DNA from: CAZFGN01 sp964518695
GTDB taxonomy: Bacteria > Patescibacteriota > Minisyncoccia > UBA6257 > Colwellbacteraceae
DNA: 53,620 nucleotides
Assembly (NCBI GenBank): GCA_964518695.1
Contig: CAZFGN010000002.1
Location: forward strand, 1 to 53,620
Reading direction: 5' to 3'
Shown: positions 7,696-15,173 of the stretch, in pieces
Layout of the letters: each line of letters begins with the position of its first letter
Numbering within the stretch: the stretch's first letter is position 1
The notes under the pieces: generated by a model
Told to the model about the DNA's origin: nothing
Seen by the model: only the letters and a program-made list of their open reading frames with translations
The model's database searches: none
Translations under genes and position numbers: made by a program

Positions 7696-9384
7696 TTAGC
7701 GAGAAAAGAGACCGGAAAAATTACGCATCAAATTTAAATCCCTTTCTTTTAATTCTCTAAGAGAAACAAAACTGTGGTCTTTACCGAGGATATCTACCAG
7801 TTCTCTGCCGCCCAAAAAGTGGGGCAGAATAACATAATCGGCGCCTTCGCTATATAATTCGTTGGCCTCTCTTTCGTTATCAGCGGTTAGAATAATTTTA
7901 GCTTTAGCGTTGAGGCGGCGGACAACTTCTAAAACAGCTAAATTGTCCTTAAGATCGGGCACAGTAGAAATAACCACGTGAGCCTTATCCAAACCAACCG
8001 ATTCTTGGACCGCTTCTTCGGTAATGTCGCCGTAGAAAACGGGGAGTTTCCAACCGCGTAACTGCTTAACGAGCATTGGGTCGAAATCGACTGCTACAAA
8101 ATCTCTCGTGGAGTTGGAAAGGGCCCTCAAGATTGCCTGCCCCATGCGATGAACACCAACCAAGACCAAGTGATTCTTTAAATTAGTCTCTTCACCCAAC
8201 TCTTCTACCACGTTTTTTCTTCTCTCAAATAGTTTGAGACCCGGTTTCACAAACTCATAAATTCTCGCGCTGTAATAAATAAAGTAGGAGGAGATAAAAA
8301 TGGTTATGATGCCGACCAAAGTCACGAGGGATATCTCGGGAGCGCCTAAATGTCCAAGCTTCCCTCCTAGAGCGACGACAATGAAGCTAAACTCGGAGAT
8401 TTGAGCAAATGTGAGACCAGAAAAAAACGCGGTCCTCACGCGGTAACCCATTACACACATTACTATTATGATAATAAGAGGATTACCGATAAGCACGAAA
8501 AGCGAAAGGATGATGGCCGAGCTTATGAGCTCCGGACTAATACCCAATATCATATTAGTTCCCAAGCCAACGAAAAAGAGTATCAGGAAGAAATCTCTCA
8601 AAGGCCTCAACCTTGAAGATATCTGAAAATTTTCGGCTGACCCCGCAAGAGTTAGCCCGGCTAGAAATCCGCCAACCTCCATAGAGAGTCCAATTAAGTT
8701 TGAACCGGCCAAAGCCGCAATGCCCAGTGCCCAAGCGATACTAAAGAGGAACAGAAGTTCTCTCGAGCGCCCTATTAGGTCGATAATCTTCGGCAAGTAC
8801 CTCGAGGCCAAAACCAGGAGAGTCACAAACACGACTCCCTTTAACAAAGTGGTCACAAAACCTACCCCGATTGTATCCGAACCGCTTAATCCAGCTAAGA
8901 CGAGGAGGACTAAAATTGCCACTAAATCTTGGATTAAAAGAGCCCCTAAAACAATGCGTCCATATAAGCTCTTCAAATCTTTTTTTTCTGAAAGTAGTTT
9001 CACGACCACAATCGTGGAAGAAAACGTGAGAGCAATCGAAATATAGAAAGAAACCAAACTGTTGAAACCCAAGCCGTAACAAATTACGTAACCAATAGCG
9101 AAGGTAAAAATGATTTGTCCCAAACCGACCAAAATTGCCGGTCTCCCTACGTGCCGCAACTCTTTCACGTTCATCTCAAGCCCGACAATAAAAAGCAAAA
9201 GCGCCACCCCGATAGATGCCAGACTGTTAATAATCTCAATGTTCTCCTGGGCGAGAATCCCTAGTGAACTAATAATTAAACCGGCAACAATGAAACCGAT
9301 GATGGATGGTTGACGCAAAACATAAAACAAGATACCTATCGCTACCGCAGAAATAATCGCAATGACGATTTCAGTAAAAAGCAT
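7696..9384 (-). CDS. CPA2 family monovalent cation:proton antiporter with RCK/TrkA-N domain (KefB-like)
   Basis: A 562-residue protein. The first ~380 residues hold about twelve hydrophobic helices of the Na+/H+ exchanger fold (CPA2), with LLIQDLVAILVLLVLAG and AQISEFSFIVVALGG typical of KefB/KefC. Residues ~400-520 form a Rossmann TrkA-N/RCK domain (LVLVGVHRMGQAILRAL, FVAVDFDP, VFYGDITEEAV) that would bind nucleotide and gate transport. It lacks the TrkA-C domain. Function is probably K+ or Na+ efflux coupled to proton entry. The start ATG lies 7 nt after TATAAT, just downstream of tRNA-Arg on the same strand. Confidence 0.88.
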   Translation of the reverse strand: MLFTEIVIAIISAVAIGILFYVLRQPSIIGFIVAGLIISSLGILAQENIEIINSLASIGVALLLFIVGLEMNVKELRHVGRPAILVGLGQIIFTFAIGYVICYGLGFNSLVSFYISIALTFSSTIVVVKLLSEKKDLKSLYGRIVLGALLIQDLVAILVLLVLAGLSGSDTIGVGFVTTLLKGVVFVTLLVLASRYLPKIIDLIGRSRELLFLFSIAWALGIAALAGSNLIGLSMEVGGFLAGLTLAGSAENFQISSRLRPLRDFFLILFFVGLGTNMILGISPELISSAIILSLFVLIGNPLIIIIVMCVMGYRVRTAFFSGLTFAQISEFSFIVVALGGKLGHLGAPEISLVTLVGIITIFISSYFIYYSARIYEFVKPGLKLFERRKNVVEELGEETNLKNHLVLVGVHRMGQAILRALSNSTRDFVAVDFDPMLVKQLRGWKLPVFYGDITEEAVQESVGLDKAHVVISTVPDLKDNLAVLEVVRRLNAKAKIILTADNEREANELYSEGADYVILPHFLGGRELVDILGKDHSFVSLRELKERDLNLMRNFSGLFSR

Positions 9385-9391
9385 TTATTAG

Positions 9392-9397
9392 ATTATA
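9392..9397 (-). promoter_or_regulatory. -10 element of the antiporter gene
   Basis: A perfect TATAAT on the minus strand (9397-9392) with 7 nt to the ATG at 9384, in the short gap between tRNA-Arg and the antiporter gene. The region 17 bp upstream is inside the tRNA gene and is not a clear -35. Confidence 0.5.
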
Positions 9398-9406
9398 CAG
9401 TAATAG

Positions 9407-9478
9407 TCCCCTCGAGAGGAATCGAACCTCTATCTCAAACTTCGGAGGCTTGCGTCCTGTCCATTGAACGACGAGGGG
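9407..9478 (-). tRNA. tRNA-Arg (anticodon CCG)
   Basis: A complete cloverleaf of 72 nt. Acceptor arms CCCCTCG and CGAGGGG pair fully with discriminator A; D stem GTTC/GGAC; anticodon stem CAAGC/GTTTG around the loop CTCCGAA, giving anticodon CCG (reads CGG); T stem AGAGG/CCTCT with loop TTCGATT. The 3' CCA is not encoded. Confidence 0.95.
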
Positions 9479-9581
9479 ATTATTGACGTGGAAGCGAGCA
9501 CATGGCACCCCCTTCGGAGAGAAACGCCACACCATAGTCCTCCAAAGGCGGATCCACCTCTATTGGAAACCACTAGGGCAG

Positions 9582-10700
9582 TTAAATATTCCTCACAACT
9601 TCATAAATCAAACCTCCAAGAAAAACTAACACAATAAAGTAACCCCAAATGCCTATCGGGCGCAACTTGCGACGCATAAGAACAACCAATACGCTCTCAA
9701 TGGCCAAGAATATTCCTCCTGCAAGGCTCATGAAACCAAGAAGGTTATCGCTACCGTAAAAATAAAGCCCGAGTGGTAATGTGAGTGCCAAACCGACCGC
9801 AGCCGTACCCGGGAAGTGAAAATCATAGACAAAAATATCTTTTGCCTCCAAGCACAGGAAAAAATAAGAATCCCAAATAGCCACAAAGCCCAATATTCCT
9901 ATTAAGCCAAGGAGCGCCGGTGGTATAAGAGCAAGGCCCGATATGCTCTCTGGGCTCACGCCGTTCGGCGAGAGCCAAAAAACCGAAATAGCAAAAATGA
10001 AGTATATTACGGCTGGAACCACCGTCCCCAAGGTAATTGCTTTGCCGATTTTCCCTTCGTCTAATTTATTCTTCCGATAATAATCCCTGACCGAGGAAAT
10101 GGCGGCTCGCCCCGAGAGCGAGAAAAGAACAACCCCGTAAGGGAGGAGTAGTTTTAGTGGTTCGCTCGATACGCTTGGTAAATTAACAGCCCCGGCCGCA
10201 CCAAGACCAAAGACAAAAAGTAGCAACACGATCCCGATGAGCGCCGGTGTTACTACGGACTCTAAAACGGCTAGCCTCTTCACGGAAAAAAAGATAACCG
10301 CGCTTCCCAGCGACCAGAAAACCAAGGCGGCAGTTGTAGCCGGAACAGTCGGGAACACTAACTTTACAAAGCTGACAGATAAAATAATGTAAATCGCAAG
10401 GGTAAATAATATCCCCATTAGAGTGGTGACTACTGATATTAACTTCGCCTCTGTCCCCAAATAAATCTCGGCGTACCCAACGAAACGATGATTGCCCTTG
10501 GTTCCGAGTATAATCTCGGCATACATTAAATGAACCGTCCCAAAAACCGCAGCGAAAAGCGTTAAATAAAAAAAGCCGGTAACAAAACCAGCCTTGGAAA
10601 AAACGTAAGGCAAGGCAAACATTCCAGCTCCTATTATTAGAGCCGCTAGAAGCCCTGCCGGCAAAGCAACCTCTTTATACCACCTCAAGAACTTCGTCAC
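9582..10700 (-). CDS. Amino-acid permease, aromatic amino-acid transporter-like (APC superfamily)
   Basis: A 372-residue membrane protein with about eleven hydrophobic helices. The N-terminal GLLAALIIGAGMFALPYVF is the unwound first helix of the HAAAP/APC type transporters, whose G-x-G-M-F-A-L-P motif binds substrate. The exact amino acid cannot be read from sequence. The start is GTG at 10700 and overlaps the end of the upstream beta-barrel gene by 26 bp, so the two are translationally linked. About 100 bp separate its stop from tRNA-Arg; that gap holds only short GC-rich hairpins. Confidence 0.8.
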   Translation of the reverse strand: MTKFLRWYKEVALPAGLLAALIIGAGMFALPYVFSKAGFVTGFFYLTLFAAVFGTVHLMYAEIILGTKGNHRFVGYAEIYLGTEAKLISVVTTLMGILFTLAIYIILSVSFVKLVFPTVPATTAALVFWSLGSAVIFFSVKRLAVLESVVTPALIGIVLLLFVFGLGAAGAVNLPSVSSEPLKLLLPYGVVLFSLSGRAAISSVRDYYRKNKLDEGKIGKAITLGTVVPAVIYFIFAISVFWLSPNGVSPESISGLALIPPALLGLIGILGFVAIWDSYFFLCLEAKDIFVYDFHFPGTAAVGLALTLPLGLYFYGSDNLLGFMSLAGGIFLAIESVLVVLMRRKLRPIGIWGYFIVLVFLGGLIYEVVRNI

Positions 10701-10938
10701 CCTCTCTTACTTTATCGCCTACTTTAATACCGACCTCTTGGCCTTTCTTCGCCGAAACAATATCTTTATGATCAAACTGCATTGAGGTTACCTTTTGAAT
10801 AAAATCGCTTGTAGCCCCCTTAAAATGGATTTCTTCGTTAAGTTTAACCGCTTTGTTAAATTTAACTATCGCTACGCCGACACCGCTGTAGTAGTGGGTA
10901 ACAGCGCCTATGGCTTTTGATCCTTTTTTATTTGGCAT
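10675..10938 (-). CDS. Stand-alone EF-Tu domain 2-like beta-barrel protein
   Basis: An 87-residue protein made only of the beta-barrel found as domain 2 of translational GTPases. The recognisable pattern is IGAVTHYYSGVGVAIVKF, then FKGATSDFIQKVTSMQFDH, and the C-terminal VGIKVGDKVREGDEV. Similar single-domain proteins, often annotated as elongation-factor-like, occur in archaea and in candidate phyla; their role is not established. No GTPase motifs are present. It sits between the SLOG gene and the permease gene, overlapping the latter by 26 bp. Confidence 0.72.
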   Translation of the reverse strand: MPNKKGSKAIGAVTHYYSGVGVAIVKFNKAVKLNEEIHFKGATSDFIQKVTSMQFDHKDIVSAKKGQEVGIKVGDKVREGDEVLEVV

Positions 10939-10977
10939 GAGAAGACATATTTGCTTGCGACCTTTATTTATAAAAAC

Positions 10978-11559
10978 CTAAAGATAGTGGTTGTTGTTTT
11001 TCTTTTCTCGCTCTATAGCCTTAACTAAATTATCAAGAAGAGTTTTTGGGTCTTTGGCATAGACTATCTTGTCCTTTCTCTCTTCCGCCCTATGAGATCT
11101 TTCGATAAGGCTCCTTAAAATCTCGTCAGTTTCCCACGAACCTTCTAAAATCCCGATGGGCTTCCCGTCTTCAAACGCTATAGTAAATTCATTTAATGTA
11201 CCCATTCTACCGCACCCAATAATAACGGCGTCGGCAGCGCGCGTGAGTAACAAATTTCTACCAGAGTAATTAAAACCAGTGTAGACAATAATATCGTGGT
11301 AGTCCGTTGGTAATTTATAAACACCGATATGCTCCTTTTCGCTTACAGCCGGAGAAAAACCAACCACAATGCCACCTTCCTCCTTAGCGCCTTTAGCAGC
11401 CCAGAAAGGGAAGCCAGTAGTGGCTCCTTCCACAAGCACACAGTCATGGCGAACTATCTCTCTGCCCAACTCCTCCGCTATGGCGAAGGCATCGGGACCG
11501 CAATGGGGGGTCTCCGCCGCTCCCGACACGCAGATTTTATACCTTGGCTTAATATCCAT
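10978..11559 (-). CDS. SLOG/LOG-family Rossmann protein
   Basis: A 193-residue protein from the ATG at 11559. It shows the LOG/TIGR00725-like fold: ICVSGAAE at the N-terminus, VLVEGATTGFPFWAAKGAKE, a central NYSGRNLLLTRAADAVIIG, and GRMGTLNEFTIAFEDGKPIG, equivalent to the PGGxGTxxE nucleotide-binding loop. The family includes cytokinin-activating phosphoribohydrolases and molybdenum-cofactor carriers, but the P-G-G part of the loop is changed to C-G-R-M, so activity is uncertain. Six bases separate it from the preceding beta-CASP nuclease gene. Confidence 0.7.
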   Translation of the reverse strand: MDIKPRYKICVSGAAETPHCGPDAFAIAEELGREIVRHDCVLVEGATTGFPFWAAKGAKEEGGIVVGFSPAVSEKEHIGVYKLPTDYHDIIVYTGFNYSGRNLLLTRAADAVIIGCGRMGTLNEFTIAFEDGKPIGILEGSWETDEILRSLIERSHRAEERKDKIVYAKDPKTLLDNLVKAIEREKKNNNHYL

Positions 11560-11564
11560 CAAAT

Positions 11565-12917
11565 TTAGTCTAGCACAACCCCCTCTCCTTCTGAAGGAAC
11601 GGAGGTCTCGATCGCCAAACGATCCCTTATCAGAGATGCAAATGTATCGCTTGCACCCAAGTCTCCTTGCACAACAAAAACTTTCTTAAGCGTAGTTCGC
11701 ATCGGCATTAACCACTCTAAAAGCCCTGCTTGATCCGCGTGAGCTGAATACCCGGAAATTTGAGCCACTTTACACCTTATCGGCACTTCTTCCCCTAAGA
11801 TTTTAACGGATTTCGCGCCCTCTAATATCCTCCTACCCAACGAACCGGCCGTCTGATAACCAACAAAGAGTATCGTGCTCTTTGGATCTCTTAAATATTC
11901 CTTCTCGTGGAATAAAATCCTGCCGCCCTGCGACATACCCGAGCCGGCAATAATTACCTTGGGAGAAGGGACGTTTTTTATGGCTTGAGAATCCTCTTTG
12001 GTATAAGAAACTGTGAGCCCCGGGAAACTAAAAAGCGATTTGTCTTTCCCAACCATCCTCCCTGCCTCATCATTAAAATAGCGTTCGTGCCACTTGTACA
12101 CGGCAGTAAGTTTTATCGCTAGCGAACAATCTACAAAAACCGGCACCCGCGGAATGCGGCCATTTTCAACCAACTCATTTAACTGATAAAGAAGGGCTTG
12201 GACGCGCTCCATGGCGAAAGCAGGGATCATAAGTACCCCACCAGCCTTAACGGCACTCTCTATTACATCTTCTAAGATCTCTTCTCTTCTATCAAAGTCG
12301 TCATGTAGCCTGTCTCCGTAAGCGGACTCGATAAGACAATAGTCAGCTCTAATATTCATCGGCTCCCATTCCTTTATAAGCGGTGGTTTGCGGTTGCCGA
12401 TATCACCAGAGAAAACAATTGTTTTGTTTTCGGCTTCTATAATATAAGAGCTCGAACCCAAAATATGGCCAGAGTTCATCGGGGTCACTTTAAATGGACC
12501 TATATTAAACAGCTTGCCATACTCTATTCCTTCCCACAATTTCATCACACCTTCAACGTCTTGGGTGGTATAAAGCGGTCTTATATTTTCTCTTTCGGAC
12601 TCTCTGCGTAGAATATCTTCCGAGTCTAAAAGCAACTCTCTTGCGAAATCCTTTGTAGGCGCAGTTGAATAAACCGTTCCCCTAAAACCATCTCTATAAA
12701 GCTTGGGCAATCGCCCAGTATGATCTATGTGGGCATGCGTTACGAGAACCGCTTTTATTTCTCTTGGATCGTACTGAAAATCGTCAAAATTCTTTCGTTC
12801 GCAGTAATGACTACCCTGATTCAAACCGCAATCTATTATAATCTTCTCGCCTTGCGACTCTAATAAATAGTTAGCTCCCGTCACCATCTTTGCACCTCCA
12901 AAAAAAGTTAACTTCAT
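11565..12917 (-). CDS. Beta-CASP metallo-beta-lactamase RNA nuclease (CPSF/YSH1-like)
   Basis: A 450-residue protein. The N-terminal metallo-beta-lactamase core carries VTHAHIDHTGRLP (about residues 59-71), HILGSSSY, and SGDIGNRKPPL; the beta-CASP insert follows (YGDRLHDDF, IPAFAMERVQALLY), and the terminal motifs are GSGMSQGGRILFH and SGYSAHADQAGLLEWL. All zinc ligands look intact. Members of this group process or degrade RNA, as archaeal aCPSF and bacterial RNase J relatives do. It lies 25 bp after the Mur ligase gene, with the SLOG gene next. Confidence 0.88.
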   Translation of the reverse strand: MKLTFFGGAKMVTGANYLLESQGEKIIIDCGLNQGSHYCERKNFDDFQYDPREIKAVLVTHAHIDHTGRLPKLYRDGFRGTVYSTAPTKDFARELLLDSEDILRRESERENIRPLYTTQDVEGVMKLWEGIEYGKLFNIGPFKVTPMNSGHILGSSSYIIEAENKTIVFSGDIGNRKPPLIKEWEPMNIRADYCLIESAYGDRLHDDFDRREEILEDVIESAVKAGGVLMIPAFAMERVQALLYQLNELVENGRIPRVPVFVDCSLAIKLTAVYKWHERYFNDEAGRMVGKDKSLFSFPGLTVSYTKEDSQAIKNVPSPKVIIAGSGMSQGGRILFHEKEYLRDPKSTILFVGYQTAGSLGRRILEGAKSVKILGEEVPIRCKVAQISGYSAHADQAGLLEWLMPMRTTLKKVFVVQGDLGASDTFASLIRDRLAIETSVPSEGEGVVLD

Positions 12918-12942
12918 ATTTTGTTTTTTAACATGCTTGGAA

Positions 12943-14157
12943 TTATAACTTCTTCAACTCTTCTCTTACAGTGCGGCGATCGTCCCAAGCAGTCCTAGAG
13001 CCTTGCGGACCCATAATCCAAGGCTCCGCCCCTTTGCCGGTTACAACAACTACGTCCCCATTCTCTGCCGATCTTAGAGCTTCGCGGATAGCCTCGCGTC
13101 TGTCCAAGATTTTAACAAAACCGTGTCCGCGAGTCACCTCATTCATTATCTCCATCGGGTCTTCATCATACGGATCTTCATTTGTCACAATAACCTTTCT
13201 GCAAAACTCCGCGGCTACATCCCCCAATATTGGCCTTTTATACTTATCCCTACCTCCGCCCGTGGCACCAATCACGCAAACCAAATTTTTAGTTCTCCCT
13301 GCCTGCCGACTTATAGCTAATGTTTCGTAAACCTTCTTTAAAGTTTGCGGTAAAAAGGCATAATCAACCAACACCCTGAAATCTTTTCGTGCGCCAGCCG
13401 GCAAATCTATAAACTCCATCCTGCCCGGCAGGACTTTTACGTCCGTAAGAGCGGCTCTAGCAACTGCAAGCGATATGCCCTCGAGCTTAGCAAAAGCTAG
13501 AGCGGCCACGGCATTCATTTTGTTGAAATCTCCGCTCAAATTAATTTTTAAATCTAGCGGATAATCGCTAGCCTTAAAAACGGTTTTTCTTTCTGCCGGA
13601 ATATTATTAAAGAAAAGGATGCTCTCGTCATCGCCGTTTAACACATGAATTGGAGCAATTTCAAAAAGCTTAGCCTTCGCCAGCCTGTAATTTTCAAAAC
13701 CGCCGTGAGATTCTATGTGTTCAGGAGAAAGATTGGTGAGGATGGCGGCATAGAATTTTATAAACTTGTGCCGAAATTGCGCAATTCCCTCCGAGGTAAC
13801 TTCTAAAAACACATACTCCACTCCCGCGCGCTTGGCATCGCTCAAAAAATCCTGAACACGGAACCTGCCAGGCATAGTCATCTTAAGCATATTCGGCTCC
13901 TCTTCATTCAATACCTTGAAACGCAAACTCGACAAAGAAGCGGTCTTGTAGCCGGCTTTGCTAAAAATAGCGTGAAGGAATTCAACGGTCGTCGTCTTCC
14001 CGCTAGTGCCGGTAATCCCTATTACCTTCATTGTTTGCGAAGGAAAACCAAACCTTAAAGCCGCGGCAAAAGCCAAAAGCCAGTGATAAGACGGGGAAAG
14101 AAATTTAAAAACTCGTTTAGGTATAAATCTTTTTACAGTGATTAACGCCTTATCCAT
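12943..14157 (-). CDS. Mur ligase (MurE-like) without the N-terminal UDP-binding domain
   Basis: A 404-residue ATP-dependent ligase with GITGTSGKTTTVEFL (about residues 46-60), the central EVTSEGIAQFRH and TNLSPEHIESHGGFENY segments, and the C-terminal domain with IGATGGGRDKYKRP. It would add an amino acid to a UDP-MurNAc peptide or a related substrate. Normal MurE is about 490 residues and begins with a separate UDP-binding domain, which is missing: the ATPase motif begins near residue 46. The substrate motif D-N-P-R of meso-diaminopimelate enzymes reads NEDPYDEDP, so the added residue may not be mDAP. The gene begins 3 bp after ruvA. Confidence 0.78.
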   Translation of the reverse strand: MDKALITVKRFIPKRVFKFLSPSYHWLLAFAAALRFGFPSQTMKVIGITGTSGKTTTVEFLHAIFSKAGYKTASLSSLRFKVLNEEEPNMLKMTMPGRFRVQDFLSDAKRAGVEYVFLEVTSEGIAQFRHKFIKFYAAILTNLSPEHIESHGGFENYRLAKAKLFEIAPIHVLNGDDESILFFNNIPAERKTVFKASDYPLDLKINLSGDFNKMNAVAALAFAKLEGISLAVARAALTDVKVLPGRMEFIDLPAGARKDFRVLVDYAFLPQTLKKVYETLAISRQAGRTKNLVCVIGATGGGRDKYKRPILGDVAAEFCRKVIVTNEDPYDEDPMEIMNEVTRGHGFVKILDRREAIREALRSAENGDVVVVTGKGAEPWIMGPQGSRTAWDDRRTVREELKKL

Positions 14158-14159
14158 AA

Positions 14160-14741
14160 TTATTCTTTTATTTTCTGCAAAGCGTCTCGCAGTCGCGCGT
14201 CTACTCCCTTCACGTTTGGATCCACTTTGGCGATAGTGTTTTTCGCCTGCCGAGACGAATAACCTAGACTTATGAGCGCTTCGTAAACATCTGAATCTGA
14301 TTCCATAAGACGCAGCGTTTCCTCTCCTTCTTTTTCATCAACTTTGATTTTATCTTTTAATTCAACCACTATGCGCTCTGCGGTTCTTTTGCCAATACCG
14401 TAAGACTTCTGAAGAATTTCTTTTTCTCCTCTCGTAATTGCCGCGGCCAAATGCTCTACCGGTGCCAAACTTAAAATACCCAAGGCCGATTTCGGACCTA
14501 TTCCGGATATAGAAATCAAAGCCTCGAAAAGGCGGATCTCTTTCTCGTGAAGAAACCCATAAAGACTCATACTATCTTCCTTCACCTGGAAATGAGTAAG
14601 GAGACTCGTTTCAACTCCAACTTCAGGCAACTTGTCATAAGTCCCGGAAGAAACGAGCACCTTGAGGCCCAGTCCGTGGACATCCACCACTACATAGCCG
14701 ATTTTCTTCTCTTGTATTTTGCCCTGTACCGAATGAATCAT
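14160..14741 (-). CDS. ruvA: Holliday junction branch migration protein RuvA
   Basis: RuvA tetramers bind four-way DNA junctions and load RuvB. From the ATG at 14741 the protein is 193 residues and begins MIHSVQGKIQEKK, matching the family's usual start (M-I-x-x-x-x-G-x-I). An OB fold is followed by the helix-hairpin-helix pair (LISISGIGPKSALGIL, SYGIGKRTAERIVVEL) and the C-terminal UBA-like RuvB-binding domain (EALISLGYSSRQAKNTI). Sixteen open codons further upstream do not resemble RuvA and run through the promoter. ruvC (33.1 kb) and ruvB (36.0 kb) are elsewhere in the window, not in an operon with it. Confidence 0.93.
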   Translation of the reverse strand: MIHSVQGKIQEKKIGYVVVDVHGLGLKVLVSSGTYDKLPEVGVETSLLTHFQVKEDSMSLYGFLHEKEIRLFEALISISGIGPKSALGILSLAPVEHLAAAITRGEKEILQKSYGIGKRTAERIVVELKDKIKVDEKEGEETLRLMESDSDVYEALISLGYSSRQAKNTIAKVDPNVKGVDARLRDALQKIKE

Positions 14742-14748
14742 ATTCATT

Positions 14749-14754
14749 AGTATA
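14749..14754 (-). promoter_or_regulatory. -10 element of ruvA
   Basis: TATACT on the minus strand with 7 nt to the ATG at 14741. It supports the shorter RuvA start and a leaderless message. Confidence 0.5.
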
Positions 14755-14788
14755 CACCTAGCGCCTCTTATAGTAATTTCCAATTTGT

Positions 14789-14817
14789 TTGACTTTTATC
14801 TCTCGAGTTATTAAGAT
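14789..14817 (+). promoter_or_regulatory. Leaderless-type promoter of the TraR/DksA-like gene
   Basis: TTGACT (14789-14794), exactly 17 bp, TAAGAT (14812-14817), then 6 nt to the ATG at 14824. Confidence 0.65.
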
Positions 14818-14823
14818 TGGGCT

Positions 14824-15165
14824 ATGATTTCGAAAAAAGATTTGGCTAAGTTAGAATCTATTCTCGAACAAGAGAAAAAGACTATAGAAAAAGAAATCGG
14901 AGACCTTGGGGTGAATGATATGGGGAGCGATACCGATCACGGCGAAGAGGAAGCTGACGAAACGGAAGAGGTTGTTACTCATCAAGGGATGATCTCTCCT
15001 TTAAAAGAGAGATTGAACGACGTGAATCTTGCCTTAGACAAAATCGGCGCGAATGCCTACGGTGTTTGCGAAGATTGCGGCGAAGAGATTTCGTTGGATC
15101 TTCTTAAAGCGGATCCGGAATCTCGTCTTTGTAAAAAATGCAAGCTTAAGCAAAAGAAGGGATAA
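14824..15165 (+). CDS. TraR/DksA-family zinc-finger protein
   Basis: A 113-residue protein: an N-terminal coiled coil (LAKLESILEQEKKTIEKEI) with an acidic tip region, and a C-terminal four-cysteine zinc finger CEDCGEEI ... CKKC. DksA and TraR bind the RNA polymerase secondary channel and change promoter choice together with ppGpp. The family also includes YocK/YteA-type proteins of unknown role, and the present size and architecture do not separate these. It heads a plus-strand run with comM and the UvrD-like helicase, 8 bp before comM. Confidence 0.82.
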   Translation: MISKKDLAKLESILEQEKKTIEKEIGDLGVNDMGSDTDHGEEEADETEEVVTHQGMISPLKERLNDVNLALDKIGANAYGVCEDCGEEISLDLLKADPESRLCKKCKLKQKKG

Positions 15166-15173
15166 TAGAAGTA

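Noticed and set aside
14742..14783. Longer RuvA start
   Set aside because: The extra residues do not resemble RuvA, and the frame crosses the TATACT element placed 7 nt before the family-like start.
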